64,000 bases of DNA from Opisthocomus hoazin (GCF_030867145.1 NC_134422.1:8318531-8382530); one strand, 5' to 3'. Numbered from the stretch's first letter, positions 11,790 to 26,700 are shown. Program-made: numbers and translations. The notes: generated from the letters alone by a model not told the origin.

Positions 11790-14700
11790 CTAAAAAGCAA
11801 AGCACACGATGTAAATCACAGGGGAGTTTACAGGAGGTTTGGTACAGTTTTCATCCTTCCTTGCTAAAAATAAAATGAAATGCTATATTACACCCTAAAT
11901 CCAGTGCATTTAGAATTGCAGATTCCCAGAACATGACTCTTCCCTTCTTTCGCCTGCGCAGATGCTCTCTGCAGAGGGCAGTACAGCCTCTCCAGCTCTA
12001 CTCCGTTTCTGAAAGATTAATGGAAGAACTTTAAAAGGAAAAAAACCGCTTTCAGCTGTTCCCCAAAGCGTAGTGTTTAAATACACCACGGATTTATTGT
12101 AAGGCAAAACCAAAGCATCTGAAATCAGTAGATATTCTCACTGATTTCAGCAGAGACCTCCTCCAGGCAAGCAACACTGACGTGGAGCCCGGGGTAGCCC
12201 CAGGGGTGGTCAGCCAAACCACGGGGACTGGGACGGGGCTGTTGTAGCACAGCGACGTTGGTCAGCGCGGGACCCACTGCCCCGAGGAACCGAAAAGAGA
12301 AAATACGGTGTTGCCATTTTCTGACCACAAACCTTAAGGACAAGGGTAGCAACTGCAGCAGAGGAGTTGTTTTTCACTTATTCTGGAAACACTGGTAGCT
12401 TTCAGCACCTAAATGATTTCCTTCCTTCCCCCCCCCCAATTATAATTTTGCCTGGACAGGTAGAAAAGAAGCCTGACAAAGTTTTCACATGCGCTGCTTC
12501 TGAACTCCAGGAGAAATTACAACTTCCTAAACAAAACACAAAAATAAAAACCTTCTACAATTTAGTTTAGCAAAAAAGTGGAGATAGAAAACCTAGGAAG
12601 CGGTTTCCCTAGCAGCCACTTGTGGGAGCCCAGCTTTCAGTGCTTTGTTTTCATTGTGGAAGGAACACAGGTGTATTCCCAGAGAGACAGCACCTGAAAG
12701 CGACATTAATTGCCTTAATGCATAGCTGGCAAGCTTTATAAATCAGTACTAAGAGCTCTGATGTACAAGGGTTTACAATTCTTTACCTAGCACAACCCTG
12801 ACAAAAGGTTTGCAGAAACAGTACTTGGTAACTGCCAACGAATATCGCTGTTTCAATACGAATGTTAATGGTGACGGAAGAGGGAGCTCAAAAAAGGCAA
12901 AGCAACACTTTCTAAGTGCTGTATTTAAAATCATGAGGACAACTGATAGATATCGCACCCTGTGTACAGAGTTCTATTTCCTGCAATAAAACGCATCTCG
13001 TTTCTGACCCAGCTGACTGGGCACAGCTGGGATTAGCGCTAGGTCACGCAAGTTCGCCGGCTCTCAGAGCGCAGGGCAAAAGCCACAGAACCGTGCACCT
13101 GCCAGGCTGCGCAGGGTGCGCCCAAACGCAGTCACAGCCCTGGCATCTGTGACCCCGGCGGCAGAAGCGTCTTTGCTCCGTGGAAGCAACACAACATCAA
13201 AGGGCACTGCATGGTGCACGCACGTAGCAGATACAGGGGGGAAGGAAGAGATGTAAATTTATTTTTGGCCTGGGTGCTGTGCTCCTCACTGCAAAACCCC
13301 ACGCTACGCGGAACGGCGCGCTCAACGCAGCAGTCACTGCTGCCATCCACTGCTGCGCAGGACTGACAGCTAACCTCAGAGCTCGCTGCTGCCCCGCGGA
13401 CAGCTCTGCTCTCCCCACCCTCCCTGCTCACAGGACTCGTACACTAAACTTCAGGTGTGGCACAGCCCAGTGCAATAAAAAGAGACCAAGTAACATGTTT
13501 GTGCTTTGATGTACTTACCTAAGCAGCGCTTTGTCCTTGTTAAGATGCTGGAAGAAGGAAGGCTCACAGATGAGCTGGCTTTCCTGGCAAACTTGTTTAC
13601 AGGATTTTCCAGGTTCAGCAATTTTCACTTGAAGGGCACTTAATGGGGGCCACATCACCTGCCCGTGACAGAAATCCTGCAGTGACAGATCATATTTTAT
13701 TACGATGCATCCAGTTCCTTGACAGCAGTTTACCCCAGTAGTAAAATAAGTGGTTATTATCACCCAAAAACTGGTTTTGCAGATTGTTTCAGTTGTATGA
13801 AAATCAGTAATTTAAGCACATTTAAAAAGATTTTTTTATTTTTTTAGCATGAGGGAATTATCACCTTTGATTGCTACTTGAAATCCAGTGGTATCATTCT
13901 TCCCAAAGAAGCTTCTTCCCTACCTTTACCTTTTTCAATTCATCATAAGCAACTCTAGCTAGTCTCTTTACTTTCACATATCCAACCCCTTTTGGGCTTT
14001 CTCGGTGACTCCTGTTTCACCAACCCAGTGCTAGCAGAACTATTTTTGTTACAGCACAAATACCAGTAGGGAGTTCTGGTAGGAGGAGAATTCCAGAGGC
14101 CAGTTACCCTGTAGGCAAGAAATGTCTCCAGTGGCCCACGTGCAGAGCCATCTGGAAAGGATCAGCGGACTCGTGGCGCTACAGAGTGAGCCGAACTCAT
14201 AAAAGACTGAAGATTTCTATAAAGCAACCAGGATTCAAAGAGTTTGTTTGCTTGTCTTGGTTGGACTGCTAGTGACAGTGCTCTCCTGACACTGAAAAAA
14301 AAGGCTACAAATCATGCATGCAAGTCAAGCGTCACCACAGCGGAAAAAGGGAAGAAGCAACATCTGAACACACCTGCTAGAGAGAACTAGTCAAAGGCAA
14401 GTTCTTATTGCCTTGACATTTAAAATGAGAAAAAGGAAAGAGAAATTTCTAATCGCTGTTTTATACAACATTCCATGGTACTCAGCCATTATTTTAAGAA
14501 TTGGTAACTCTCATCTGAAGGTGATCAAAAAGTTTGGGCCCAGTCCATCCTGGTTTGCTTTCTCCTGGCAAAACTAACACTTGTACGAACAGGTCCCACA
14601 CTGTGACCTAAAGCTTAGAAAGGCTGAACTACTTGAAATTTTAATGAAGCTAAGATCTCAAATCATGTACAGGTTCCCGAAATCTGTTTGGTGTTTTTTC

Positions 14701-17700
14701 TCTCTGTTTAGATTTCCTCTGCTGAAGGAGGAAGTTTTCGTACTCCCAGGTCTAACCATAACTTTCATATTATACAATCATGAATCACAGAACATCCTCA
14801 GTTGGAAGGGACCCAGGGAGATCACAGAGTCCACCTCCTGACTCCACACAGGGCAACCTAAAAGCTAAACCATATGTCTAAGACAGTTGTCCAAACACTT
14901 CTTGAACACTGACGGGCTTAGGGCCACGACCACTTCCCTGGCGAGTTTCTTCCAGTGCTTGACCATTCTCTCAGTGAAGAACTTTTTCCCAATATCCATT
15001 CTGAACTTCCCCTGATGCAGCTCTAAGCCATTCCCTCGTGCCATATTAGAAAAAAATGAATAATTTTAGAGCATATTTATGGCAGAATAATTTCAGCAGC
15101 CTCTAAAAAACCAGGTTAACAATAGACAGTTGGATGTACTTTTTAATGAGGTTGTTTCAAAAAGATCATTTTGCTATTTGGACTTAAGTGCCCTGCTTAT
15201 CCTTTCCTTTCATAAACCAGTATTTAAAATACTAGATGTGGGAAAAACCCATATAGGTTCAAAATCCAATCCAATACTGTAACATATACTATATAATATT
15301 GTAATATATAGTAATGTAATCTATATAATACTGTAACATAGGATTGGATTCAGAGCTAGTGCAGGCAGAAGACAAAAGTTTTTCAAAGACAGCGAATCAC
15401 TTGTGAGGCTCCAACATTTGCTGGGGGCTTCAGCTTTTAACATCCCTTAGCTGAAAACTCTTCCCAAATACTGGGCACAGCCTCCCATTTCCAGTCCATA
15501 GCTTGGTGGGAAGCGTTCCTCAGCTTATGCCACCCTGGAGCATGTCTCAGAGCACATCACCTTCACAGGTACCAGTGCACAAGGCTGTGTTTCTATTTGC
15601 TGTCTCCATCTAGTTTTCCTACCAACCATCAAAAGCAACCTGAATTTGGTACCTTCATCCCAGCCTAACTTGCCCCACAAGCCTACATGCATAAGGGGAA
15701 AATAAATAAAAGACATCATGTAAAACAGAAGGTTAAGTTTCACCAGAGACTGTGTTTCTATTTTACCTATAACCACAGTTTTGAGGTGAGACAGGCTTAG
15801 CCCTGCTGTCACAGGAGGTGTCCTCCTCCCTCTGCCTTCTCCTGCTCTTGGGTGAACGTCCTCACTCCACTCCCTCTGCCAAGCTCTGGCATCCAGCTGA
15901 CCCTCTGCTGAGCCACATCAGTTTGCCAGCCCAGTAGAGCCCTACCAAAAACGTTTTCTGCCGGGTTACCAAGAGCTCCGCTTGACCACAGCATTCACAG
16001 CCAGCGTGTCTGTTCCATCAGCCTGGTCTGCCTCACCCAACAGCTCCCACATTTGCAACAGGGAATCCTGCAGCTGCTTCAGCTGCACTTGTCTGACTGC
16101 TCCTCCCACACCCTTTGGTTCCCACCAAAGCTTTGTGGAGCTGACACAACTCTTTGCGCAGCTGAAGAGCAACCAGCATCAAGGGACGGCTTCAGCAGAT
16201 GGCACAGATGCACCCAGGAGCTGCACTGGGCCGCTGGCAGGGGCAGCACAGGGGGAGGAAGGAGCCGCTTGGCGTGAAACCGGTTATAACACGGCTGAAG
16301 AAGGCGGCACTGCTAAACGTGAAACCACAGCTCTCCGTAGTTCTCTTTCTTCAGACCCTAAAGACCTTCAGCCCGGCTGTTGGATCTGGAGACTTGGGGA
16401 ATTCACTAAACCTTTCTTGTGAACACTGTCCTCCCTCCTGCTCCTGAGCCACGGCAACAGAAGGGGCACTCCAGACAACTCCTATAAATCCTGCAGTTGC
16501 ACTCTCCCATAGAGTGACTTCTGGGTGAGGGTATCTGGCCTCACCCTCCCCACAACCAAACATCCCCTGAAGACCAGAGTCTGGTGGTCAATGCACCCCA
16601 CAGCCTCTGAACCAGATCAACCCCACGCATCTTTGTTCCTGTTCCAGGCTTGTGCTGCTTTCTCTGTTCTGCCTGCCTCCCACCACAAGCTCTTCAAATT
16701 AAGGTCTCAGCCTTTGTTTTTGCTTCATCTGCCATGTTAATCAGGCACAATGCTAAGCACCTGCAGCTAATAATGATGCTTGAGCATCCAGGGGCTGTGA
16801 AACAATAATGGCTTTTGACAATTAGTCAAAACAGTGGACAAAATGACAATTCTCTATTCGCCGAGACACAGGCAGGGCTTGGCCTTTGGGGGAGGGCAAG
16901 AGGGTAGAGAGACTTTCACCCCACAGATGCTATCCTGTCTCTTCTTCTCCCTTATGCTGAGGTCCATTTCTTCCTGTATTGCCCCAAACTCCCAATTACT
17001 GCTAACTGAGGCAGCAGAATCCAAAGACGCAGCGATACTTTTGCAGGCTGTGTCATCAATACAGCAGCATAAAGGGTTTATTGGCAGGAACCTGGAAATG
17101 GCGATGTTATGTTAACTACACTCCTGGTCTGAAGCTGCGTTCTTCTTTATTGCTGTCTGTAACACTGTCCTCTTTCAGAAATACAAGTACAGGAGCATGT
17201 GCTTCTTTTGAAAGCAATCCTGGAAGTTAATTGGCGTAACAGAGATAGAGGTTATTCCTATCTCTCTTTGCAGCAGCCAGAACAAAAGGCAGCGCTGGCC
17301 GTTGCAACAGATCTGGCCTTGGGCAGAAATCCAAGCAAACACAGAGTTTCTAGATATCAGGATCCCACATAAATCTCTGCAGTTTATTACTCCAGCTCAG
17401 TATCTTCTGCTGCTCTCAGCTGGCAGTAATGTATGGGCACCAAAACTCCTTTAAGTGACTGGTTTCCAAACCATTTAAAGCTTTATTGATTGAAACTAAA
17501 TACTTGAAAAATCCACCCAGAGGCTTTAGCCTAAGTGCAATTCTACCACAAAAGTGTCTCTATATTCACGTGATGCTTCACGATCCAAAGACTTTTTTGT
17601 GTGTACACAGTTAAAGAAGTCACATATACACTGAAAAATTACTTTGCCTTTCTGCATTTGATATAACAGCAGAGGAAGGAATGGTCCTTGTAAATCAATC

Positions 17701-20700
17701 AATCAAATAATCAATCAATAAGAAATCATTTAAAAGCTCCTATAGCTCCTGAAATTCAGACAAGTGTATCTGTTTTTGCACAGACATACGGTAAATCACT
17801 CCCAGATGAATCAGAGACCAGCAGCAACCTGAGAAGCAGAATGAATATTCTGGCAGCCAGCACTTTGCAGAATTTCCAGTCAGTCTCTTTACACACGAAA
17901 AATCCTCCTGGTGCCGTATCTGGAAGAAGCCTCCCAAGCCCCACATGGGCAAGTCCACAGAAGTGAATCCCTGAGTCCACGCGGACCTCCCAAGGGAGCT
18001 TCATCTGAGCAAACCACTGGCCAGACAAGGACTGCACAGCTACTGTTTCTACTCGAATGGCAACAACATCAAGAAGGTTTAAAACGGAGGTGGTCCTCCC
18101 TTTCCAACATAAAGGATTCATCCACAATAAAAGTTCATACCTGTCTTTCAATAAATGCATTCACCCTCTGCAGCATCCCCTCACACGTAAATTCATAGGG
18201 CAAATACGGGTCAATCTGTGGAAACACAGTGTGTTCAGGTTAGAGGGGGTTTTGTTTAAACGAACGCTGTGGTGCGCTGTGTGGCAGCAGCTTGCATTCC
18301 GAATACCACATCACAGATTAAGTGGCAACAATAAATGCAAATAAACTCCTTAACAAATCACAAGTTCACAAAACCATCAGCAGTTTAAGCTGATTTTTGC
18401 TCCTTTGTTAAGGCAATAAAAGTTTCTCAGGGATTATCCCTAAGGAAACTTAGGCTATACTGCAAAGTAACAGATACAAAGCTCGCCTGAGACCCTACGG
18501 GATTCCAGAGCTCCTGTTTTAACTAAGTTTCAGTTCTGGAGTTGAAGTGAAAAAGAAAACACTATGACAAAAAAGAATGTGATACCTTTGAAAATTACTC
18601 TGAACATTTTTTTTATTCCCCTTGAAGTGCCCTCATTACAATTCCAGGCTGTAAGTGCACGAGCACTTCAGTGGTGGTTATGTCAAGGCTACAAAATCAG
18701 TCAGAAGAGTTGAGCATGTATTTGGACAGCCCACAATACCCAAGAGTCAACAAGGAAACTTCCTCACTGAATGCACAGAAAATACAGACTGCCGTATAAT
18801 GTAGATATGAAATTCACATTTCTATACAAATTCATAGACACTCCCTTTTTTCAGCTAAAAACCTGACATAACCAGTACTAAAACATGATAGTCAAGATAC
18901 CACAGAGATGTAACAACAATTTCCTCCCCCTCAATATCCTACCAAAGGGCAGCACTCTGCTGTAATTAGATTAGTATTAGGCAGCACTCTACATGCAGTG
19001 CACAACACACCCTCAAGTGCTGATGACAAATTGAGGATCTGTTTCTCACCTTTTGATTCAAAATTGATTTCACAGCCTTCTCAACTTCAGAAAGATCATT
19101 GATGTCTACAGTCCAGACATGGGGCTTGCCGATGTAAACTTCAGCATAGGGATGCTGAGACGTCAACTGAAAGGAAGAAATTATATTAGTAACAATGAAT
19201 TTGTCAAGATATCCTTTCCTCTCACTCTCTTCATCCGACTTTTCGGATAAAATCACAGAATGGTAGGGTTTGGAAGGAACCTCTGTGGGTCATCTAGTCC
19301 ACCCCCCCTGCACTAGGATAACGCAAGAATTCAGCTAAAATCTAACAGTCAGCATCATTCCTTCTGAGTTGTATTTCAGATGTTCTCCATTTCAATTTAG
19401 AGAGTAAATTTAGTTGGAAAACTGAAAATCAGATAAACATGCAGATCATAAGTGACATCTGTGTACGTCTCATTTGTGGACTTGATCGTCATAATGACCC
19501 ACATCACAGAAGACTTCATACCTACTGAAATCACTTTTCCAACGCGACCCCGCTTCCCCACAGCTCATTCACAGAGCAGCGCTCCCTTTTCACAACCCGT
19601 AATTGCTACTAGTCCCGGTTAGACCTGTGTGACTGCCTTCAAGAGATGTCATCCTTACCCTGTCTCACCTTCTGACAATGTCCTCGCCCTGCCTCTCCTT
19701 CAAATTTCAAAAATTCCCAAGCTTCTGTGAGTAGTAGTGAATAAAGAATCATTTCTATCACTTAGGATGAATTCTGACTCTCAGTGCCAATGGTACAAGA
19801 GTCCTGCATCAAGCTCTGGAGCCCTCAGCACAGGACAGACATGGGCCTGTTGGAGCAGGGCCAGAGGAGGCCACAAAAACGATCAGAGGGCTGGAACCCC
19901 TCTGCTGTGAGGACAGGCTGAGAGAGTTGGGGCTGTTCAGCCTGGAGAAGAGAAGGCTGCAGGGAGACCTTAGAGCAGCCTTCCAGTACCTGAAGGGGCC
20001 TGCAAGAGAGCTGGAGAGGGACTTATTACAAGGGCATGTAGGGATAGGACAAGTGGTAATGGCTTTGAACTGAAAGAAGGCAGGTTTAGTTTAGATTTAA
20101 GGAAGAAATTCTTCACCATGAGGGTGGTGAGGCCCTGGCCCAGGTTGCCCAGAGAAGCTGTGGCTGCTCCCTCCCTGGCAGGGTTCAAGGTCAGGTTGGA
20201 CAGGGCTTTGAGCAACCTGGTCTGGTGGAAGGTGTCCCTGCTCATGGCAGGAGATTGGAACTGGGTGGTCTTTAAGGTCCCTTCCACCCCAAACCATTCT
20301 GTGATTGTATGATTTGACCTCAGTAAGAGCATTAACCGGTATTTTGCTCACCACTTTGTGAGCAAACAAATTCAATAAATACCCAAGCAGATAACTAAGG
20401 AAAGTTCTATCAGAGATTGCTTTCTGAACTAGCAGGATGGCACTAACAGTAATTTTTGTGAGAGGTTGCCCAGCAGCGAGAGGAACACGCAAACGAGCAC
20501 ACTGAGCGGAAGCAAAAGCTGCAATAGAGAAGGGAGCATTTCACACTGGGCTCAGAAGACAATTGCTTTTTAAATCAATAAAAAAAGACCCTACAGGATA
20601 GATGATTCATAGACAATTTTTATACAGCTGCCTCTTTATGCATGATACAATGAAAAATCTAGTCTGTGCAAAAGATCTAAAGTAGGAAACAGCATCTGTT

Positions 20701-23700
20701 GGAAAGAGCCTCCTCCTGCACTGGGCACACACCACACTCGCTTTCTTACTCAACGAATGCAAGAAACTACATCAGAAATTTTTTGCCTATTGCCTTTTGC
20801 TTGTGGACAAGAGCAGCCAGTCTTCCAGTTACACAGGGGCTCAGGCAGCGCCAGCCTGTGCCCCGCGAGCAGAGCTCCCAGGGACTCTGCGCGGGCTCCC
20901 ACCTTCGGCTGAAGGCAGCGTGGTGGTGAGGGCTGCCGGACTGGCAGGAAGACCCCAGCCACTGGGCCGGCAGCTCCGGACACTTCTGCACACAGACAGC
21001 TTCCGTAGCTGCCGACATCCACCTGCAGCCCACCGCGCTGCGACCCCATCGGCATTTTAAATTCCTCCAAAAAGTCCACTGCTTCACAAACACTAACTTA
21101 TTCTAATCTTTTTTCAAAAGCATTTCTACTGCCACTAAAACTATATGTCCTTCAAAATTTGGTTACCAAGACTGAGCTCCCATGGCACTTATGCCTGGAC
21201 TTCAGATGGCAGAAGCTATGTTCCTCTTGCTTTCAGTAACAACAAAACCCCTTCCACTGTGCCTTTAAAAACATGAACATCAAGCAGTGTTTTAAATTCC
21301 ACCAGGCTATAGGAATCATGCCTTAGACCACTCTTTCTGTACCATCTCAGACAGACAGATGGCAACATTAAAGCCAGATCTGATCTGGAAGACGAACAAC
21401 TAAACTTCTCACACTAGCAGGTGTCGTAAGTATTAAGAGTAACTAGCAACGTATTTTTGTTGCTCCAGTTATTCTACATCTATGCTCTCAAAAAATATTA
21501 AGACTATTTCCTAATACTGAAACGCTTCAATTAGCCGAGTCTTAATGTTTTAGCTATTCAGGAGATATTCCCTCAGTCTATAATGAAAATCCATAAAAAT
21601 TCTTATAAATAGATTTGGAATTAATTTCTTATTTGAGGTAATTTTTTTTTTTCCTTCCTAAAAGCAGATGATGAAAGCAACCACAACCATCAAGTACACG
21701 CTTCAACTAGATTTAACATACAACGTTCTCTTTCTTGGGAGGGGAGGGGGGAATGGAGAAGAAACACTGGTACAACTATCAGTACAGAACAAGCTGCTCC
21801 TACCTAGAGCAAGAGAGAAACTTGCAATAGTTACTTTCCAAAAGTACTAAACGCAGACTTTATCTGCAAATTGGTGTACTGGTAATCAGTTCGCAGAACT
21901 ACACAAGCTTTTTCTGTTCTCCTTTAACACTTGAAAAAACTTAGAGAGAGATTTGAGGACTTTCTTAATCCCCGGGAACCAGCACATGGATTACTGGCAA
22001 CCGGATCTAAGAGCAGCTGTGAAAACCAGTTAGAGAAAAGTTTACTCTTAGGCTAGGTCAGCAGAGCATGTGAGCGCAGCAATATTCGGGATGAACGTTC
22101 ATTGTATTATTTTGCACTACAGCAGTCAACAGGGATTATTTTTCTGTGCAAGTCAGGTGCACACAATTTCTGTTAGCGCTGACACATGCCAGTGGGATTT
22201 AGCACGGCATTCCAAGCACTAAAATTCTTACTAAAGAGTCAAGTGGGTCCAGATTATTTACTGAGTCTGACCAGTTACAGTGTGTGGACACAGAACAACT
22301 GGAAACGAGACAAACAGTCGAGCAACCACAGAAGAAAAGCTTTGCAAGGTGACAAGCCCAAGAAGAAAGGTTAAACAGACTTTTTCTCCCTTATTGCTAT
22401 CTCCCTTGTTAGCAATGTATGCTGTGAGAAGGGGTGAGTTTGAACTCCTGCCCTGTACAAGCTGAATGTGTAACAAGCTGCAAGGCAATTACAGTTCTGG
22501 ATCATAAAATCATACGGAATTTATGTTCCTGGTTTACAATGGGAAACTATCTTTTGCTTATCAACTAGCTGGAGCTGCTCAGTATGCAATTTATATAGCC
22601 CAAGCGTCACTTGAATTGGGAAATATGGCTGTGCAAAGTTCTCATCATCTAAGTGTTACAAGAGAGCCTTCCCTTCAGATGAGTCTGCAAAGCAAACCTG
22701 TATACACACCTCTGAACAAGCCACGGGCACAGGCAAAAGTGCTAATGTCAGAAATGCCTACAGGACTGTTCAATGCTTGCAAGAGGTAGAGGCTGAATTT
22801 TACCTACACCAAATAAGAAAAATATTCCAAAGCCAGTGCCAGGATGAGGGGCTAGTTTACTTTGCCTCATTTTTTTCTTACTAGACTCTAAACACACTGG
22901 CTGTTGTGAAAGCTTGAGGTTTGGTTTTCTTGTTGTCTTCAGGAGTCAGTTCTCCAAATGCCTTCAGTGTTAAGCCACCACCATGGGGGTCTGTGACCAG
23001 TAATACCTTAGCTCAACAGGGCCTTGAGCAGGTCTTTTCTGGAGAAAAAAACATTTCCCCAAAACACACACAACCACCCACAAATGGCATCTTTATAATT
23101 TATTTAAACACCTATGTACTTCCTGCACAGGTCACATTAATGTTTATTTCTTCAACAAAATAAAACTGCTTTCAAATGACACATCATGTATCAGATGAGA
23201 TGATCTGCTCTGGGCAGAACATCAGGTTTCCAAGTGAAGCTTCAGTTTATGATCTATCAACAAGAATCAGCAGAATGAACATATTGGCAAATCTGGAGGT
23301 AAAGCTTAACAGTATATTAATTAAAAATGTTGATTATCTTATAAAAATAAGGACTGATAATCCCATCAATGGCTAAAGAAAATGACAGTTGCACATCTTT
23401 TGCAATAAACTGTGAACATTCATGCAATTTTTCCTACATTGTGTCACTAAAAAGAAATCCACACTCATTTTTAGTAAAGAAATTACCAATACTGATAAAG
23501 CTTACCTCTCGGAGTGTAGGTTTGCCTTTGAAAAACTCTGTGTTTTTGCTGCTTTTTGGTGGATTAAATCTTAAATTTAGAAAAGCACAGCCATTAGCAA
23601 TAGCCTCTAAAGGAGCTGGCCCTTCATACGGAAATCCAAGACCAACAAACAGCTGAAAAATAGAAAAAAATTATTATCTTAACTTTTGTTCTTTACAAAA

Positions 23701-26700
23701 ACTGATAGCTAACTTGAAATAAACAATAATGCATTCTAAGTGTACCAGCCTAAAAAAAAGGAACATTAAGAATAAAATGTGAGCAATTCAGCAGCTCGCC
23801 CCCTCCTACCCAAGCAGTAATGGAATGTCCTGTAAAACCTATTTGACAATAATCTTCTGTAAGGAGCTGAGGTGGTTTTTCCTGGAGCTGAGGCAAGAAC
23901 AGACCCTTTCAATTATTTTTTTTGGAAAAAAAATGTCGTTTGCTGGTTTGACTGGTGTTGAAACGAAACCGCTGTGGCTCCCTCACCGGTACAGGTTTTA
24001 GCCCAGCAACCTCACTGAACAGCTACGCTACTGTTTGCCCCCTCTCCCCCACAGCAGCTAGCCCGCTCTTTGCCAGTGTGAACGTGCTCCTGCCCAGCTC
24101 ATTAAGCCTTCTAATTAAAACGGTAGATGGCAGCAAACAGCAGCTGAAGACCCTGTATCCAAGCAGCAAGGGCTTGCATGGGATTAACATCGTTCAGCGG
24201 CTCCAAGGGAAAGTGAAGCAGGAAAAAGCATCGCAAAGCTATTCTTACACCAACCGAGACTACAGGTGCTCTAGAAAAGGCAACGTTTTTCTCCAATGTA
24301 AAGAAATTTAGTATTTTTTTCAGAGTTGTCTAGCTTTTATTTGGATCTTGACCCCTTTCCTGGCGCAACATAATTAAAAACCCTGCATTAAATATAGGAT
24401 TCTTCATCTTTATTTGAATGTGTATAATGGGAGAATTGTAAGATCAGATTTGTAACAGCAATCTCTGAGCACTGCTGAATGACTTAATATGTGTGTGTGC
24501 ACGTGTGTGTGTATACATATAACGCTACTGCTCTTTGCAAGAAAATAAAGAGCAATCTTCACAGCTATTAGGATCACGTATTCAGGACGTACATATTCAA
24601 AGAGGTCAGATTACACTATTCTACATTACGTTTTCTGCAACACAGAAGTGGGTCCTAGTAACAGAAGATTCACAGCTGCAGGCCCTTTCTAGGAGCTGAT
24701 CTTCACATTGGTGCATAAACCTGTGGTCAGTACTGTCGCGCACAGGCACTGCAGCAGCAATCCTCTCCAACCCATGGCAACAACGGTACAAACTCTGAGC
24801 TGTCTCATTTAAAAAAAAAAAGTTAACACTTCTCAGCATAGTTGAGGACATACAATTTTCCCTGCATCGAGCTGAATATCGTTATTGCAGTTTTTTGGTT
24901 TAGAAAGTGGCCTACTTGCAAAAAGTTTCTCAGCTATCTCACAGATTTAAATCTTACAGGAAACTCTCCAGTGGCTGATAAAAAAAAAAAGATCTGAAAG
25001 ACCATCTCCACTAAAGCTAGATTATCTAAATTTGGCTTTTATGTATGTCATAAGATTATTACCTTTCAGTCAAAAAAAATACACACTAAATATCATCTCA
25101 AAAGAGGCTTAATTTAAAAAAGGTAGTATCTTGAAAATAATTATTACAGACGTGAAACCATTTCATGCAATCTGCACGCATAATGTTATTTATTTGAACT
25201 ACTCTTTAGTTCAGGCAGAAAACCAGCTGAGACCCAGCAATTAAAGCCATCTGAAATACCAATTCTCCTATGATCCTGTGTTTGTCTGTTCTGTAGAGAA
25301 TGCTGGTTTGTTTGCTTCGTTTTACACTTTTTTAATAAACCGCTGCTGTGCGCTGCTGAACCGTTCTGTGTCTGACTGGTCCGTTTATCTAGGAGGAAGG
25401 TCCATGGGGAAAGAAACATGGGTTTGTGTTTTGACAGCACAGAGCACACTGTCAACACTTAATCAATAATAAATAGCTCACCACCTGTTTCGCATCCATT
25501 TTCCACCCTTACCTCTAAGCAGCACCATACCTTTGAAGAAAGCAAGCAGGATGTGCCTGACAGCTCGCACGGTGCATGTGTGTGTGTGCTGCCTCTCGGC
25601 CTGCGGTTCCAGCCTGGCTCCCAGCCCTCCCAGCTCCTTCTTTCAACTCTCCCAAATCTTCCATCACTCTCCACCACACTGTCCTCATCAGATCAGCTGA
25701 AATGTCCACACTGAATCTAGGCCCTGCTCCTGAAAATTGCCCTTTATTAACTTTCCTTGGTTAGGGAGCTAGTATTTTTGTACGGTATAAAGAGCAACAC
25801 TGAAGAATATCTTGATATCCTCAAGATTAAGTCACACTCATTAGGATTAAAAAAGCAAGCCTTAGAGAACACAGGTCATTTCTGTAACTCATTCTGACGA
25901 TGCTCTAATTTGCTAATCCTTTGAATTACATGCAGCTTGTTATTTCCAGAAAGGCTAAAACAATTTGCCAAGGGACTTCCTAAAAGTACGCAACAAATGC
26001 TGCAAGTCACTAATTGAAAAATGTGAAAAAAAGAAAAGGGTAGAAACAACAGGCAACAATTCTCAGGTACCAGTGAAGCAAGCACCCATCCTCAGTACAG
26101 CTGAGGCTGTGTGGAGGACAAGGTTCCCTCCCACAAAACGGTAAAGATGTCCAACAGACTGTTTCCACTCTGTTGCGATATAAATGTGCACTGTTGCCTC
26201 CACCATGGAAGGTGCTGACCAGCGCTCTCAGGGTACTGTCTGACCGGCCACTATGTCTGGTGACACAGTCCAGCGCGGAGAGGCACCTTCACCCTACAGC
26301 AGAAGATCTCTAATGCAAACCTCCAAATGTGACCGTGGTGGTAACGTAACCGTGGGTACATACGGTTCAGAAGTGTCAGCCCTGATCTGCTCTGTCAGCT
26401 GCAGCAGAATTGCTACGCAGAGTATAATTCCTTTACGCTTTACTGGTTGATTAGTGCTTGAAACCATTTCATTTTCTGTATGCGAGCATTTTTCTCACCT
26501 TTCAAATGGTTTTGAAAGCCAAAACCATTCTTTTTCATACAGTGCTTTAAGAGGGCACACGTCACAGCAGGCTCTGTGTGCTAACACCCCGTATCACGAG
26601 ATGATTGCCAGGAGGAGTCTACACTATAAAAGTATCTCTAAAGCAGATAACAGCAAATAAATACAGATGTAAAATGATCATGGTAACAGTGGTGTGTACC

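Larger units (their letters stand above)
13677..18140 (-). other. MGAT5 intron (4.5 kb)
   Basis: Separates residues 623 and 624. It contains a minus-strand CR1 copy at 14777-15046, an AT-rich inverted-repeat element at 15263-15350, a GC-richer block at 15800-16650 with no homology, and an AATC tetranucleotide repeat near 17692-17720. Confidence 0.85.
19167..23505 (-). other. MGAT5 intron (4.3 kb)
   Basis: Lies between residues 559 and 560. It holds two CR1 pieces in opposite orientations (19251-19320 and 19801-20314), a GC-richer stretch at 20840-21050, and a G-rich tract on the plus strand at 21737-21751. No other gene is visible. Confidence 0.85.

Noticed and set aside
21737..21751. G-rich tract as a quadruplex
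   Set aside because: Only three G runs with one long run on the non-transcribed strand; too weak to list as a feature.
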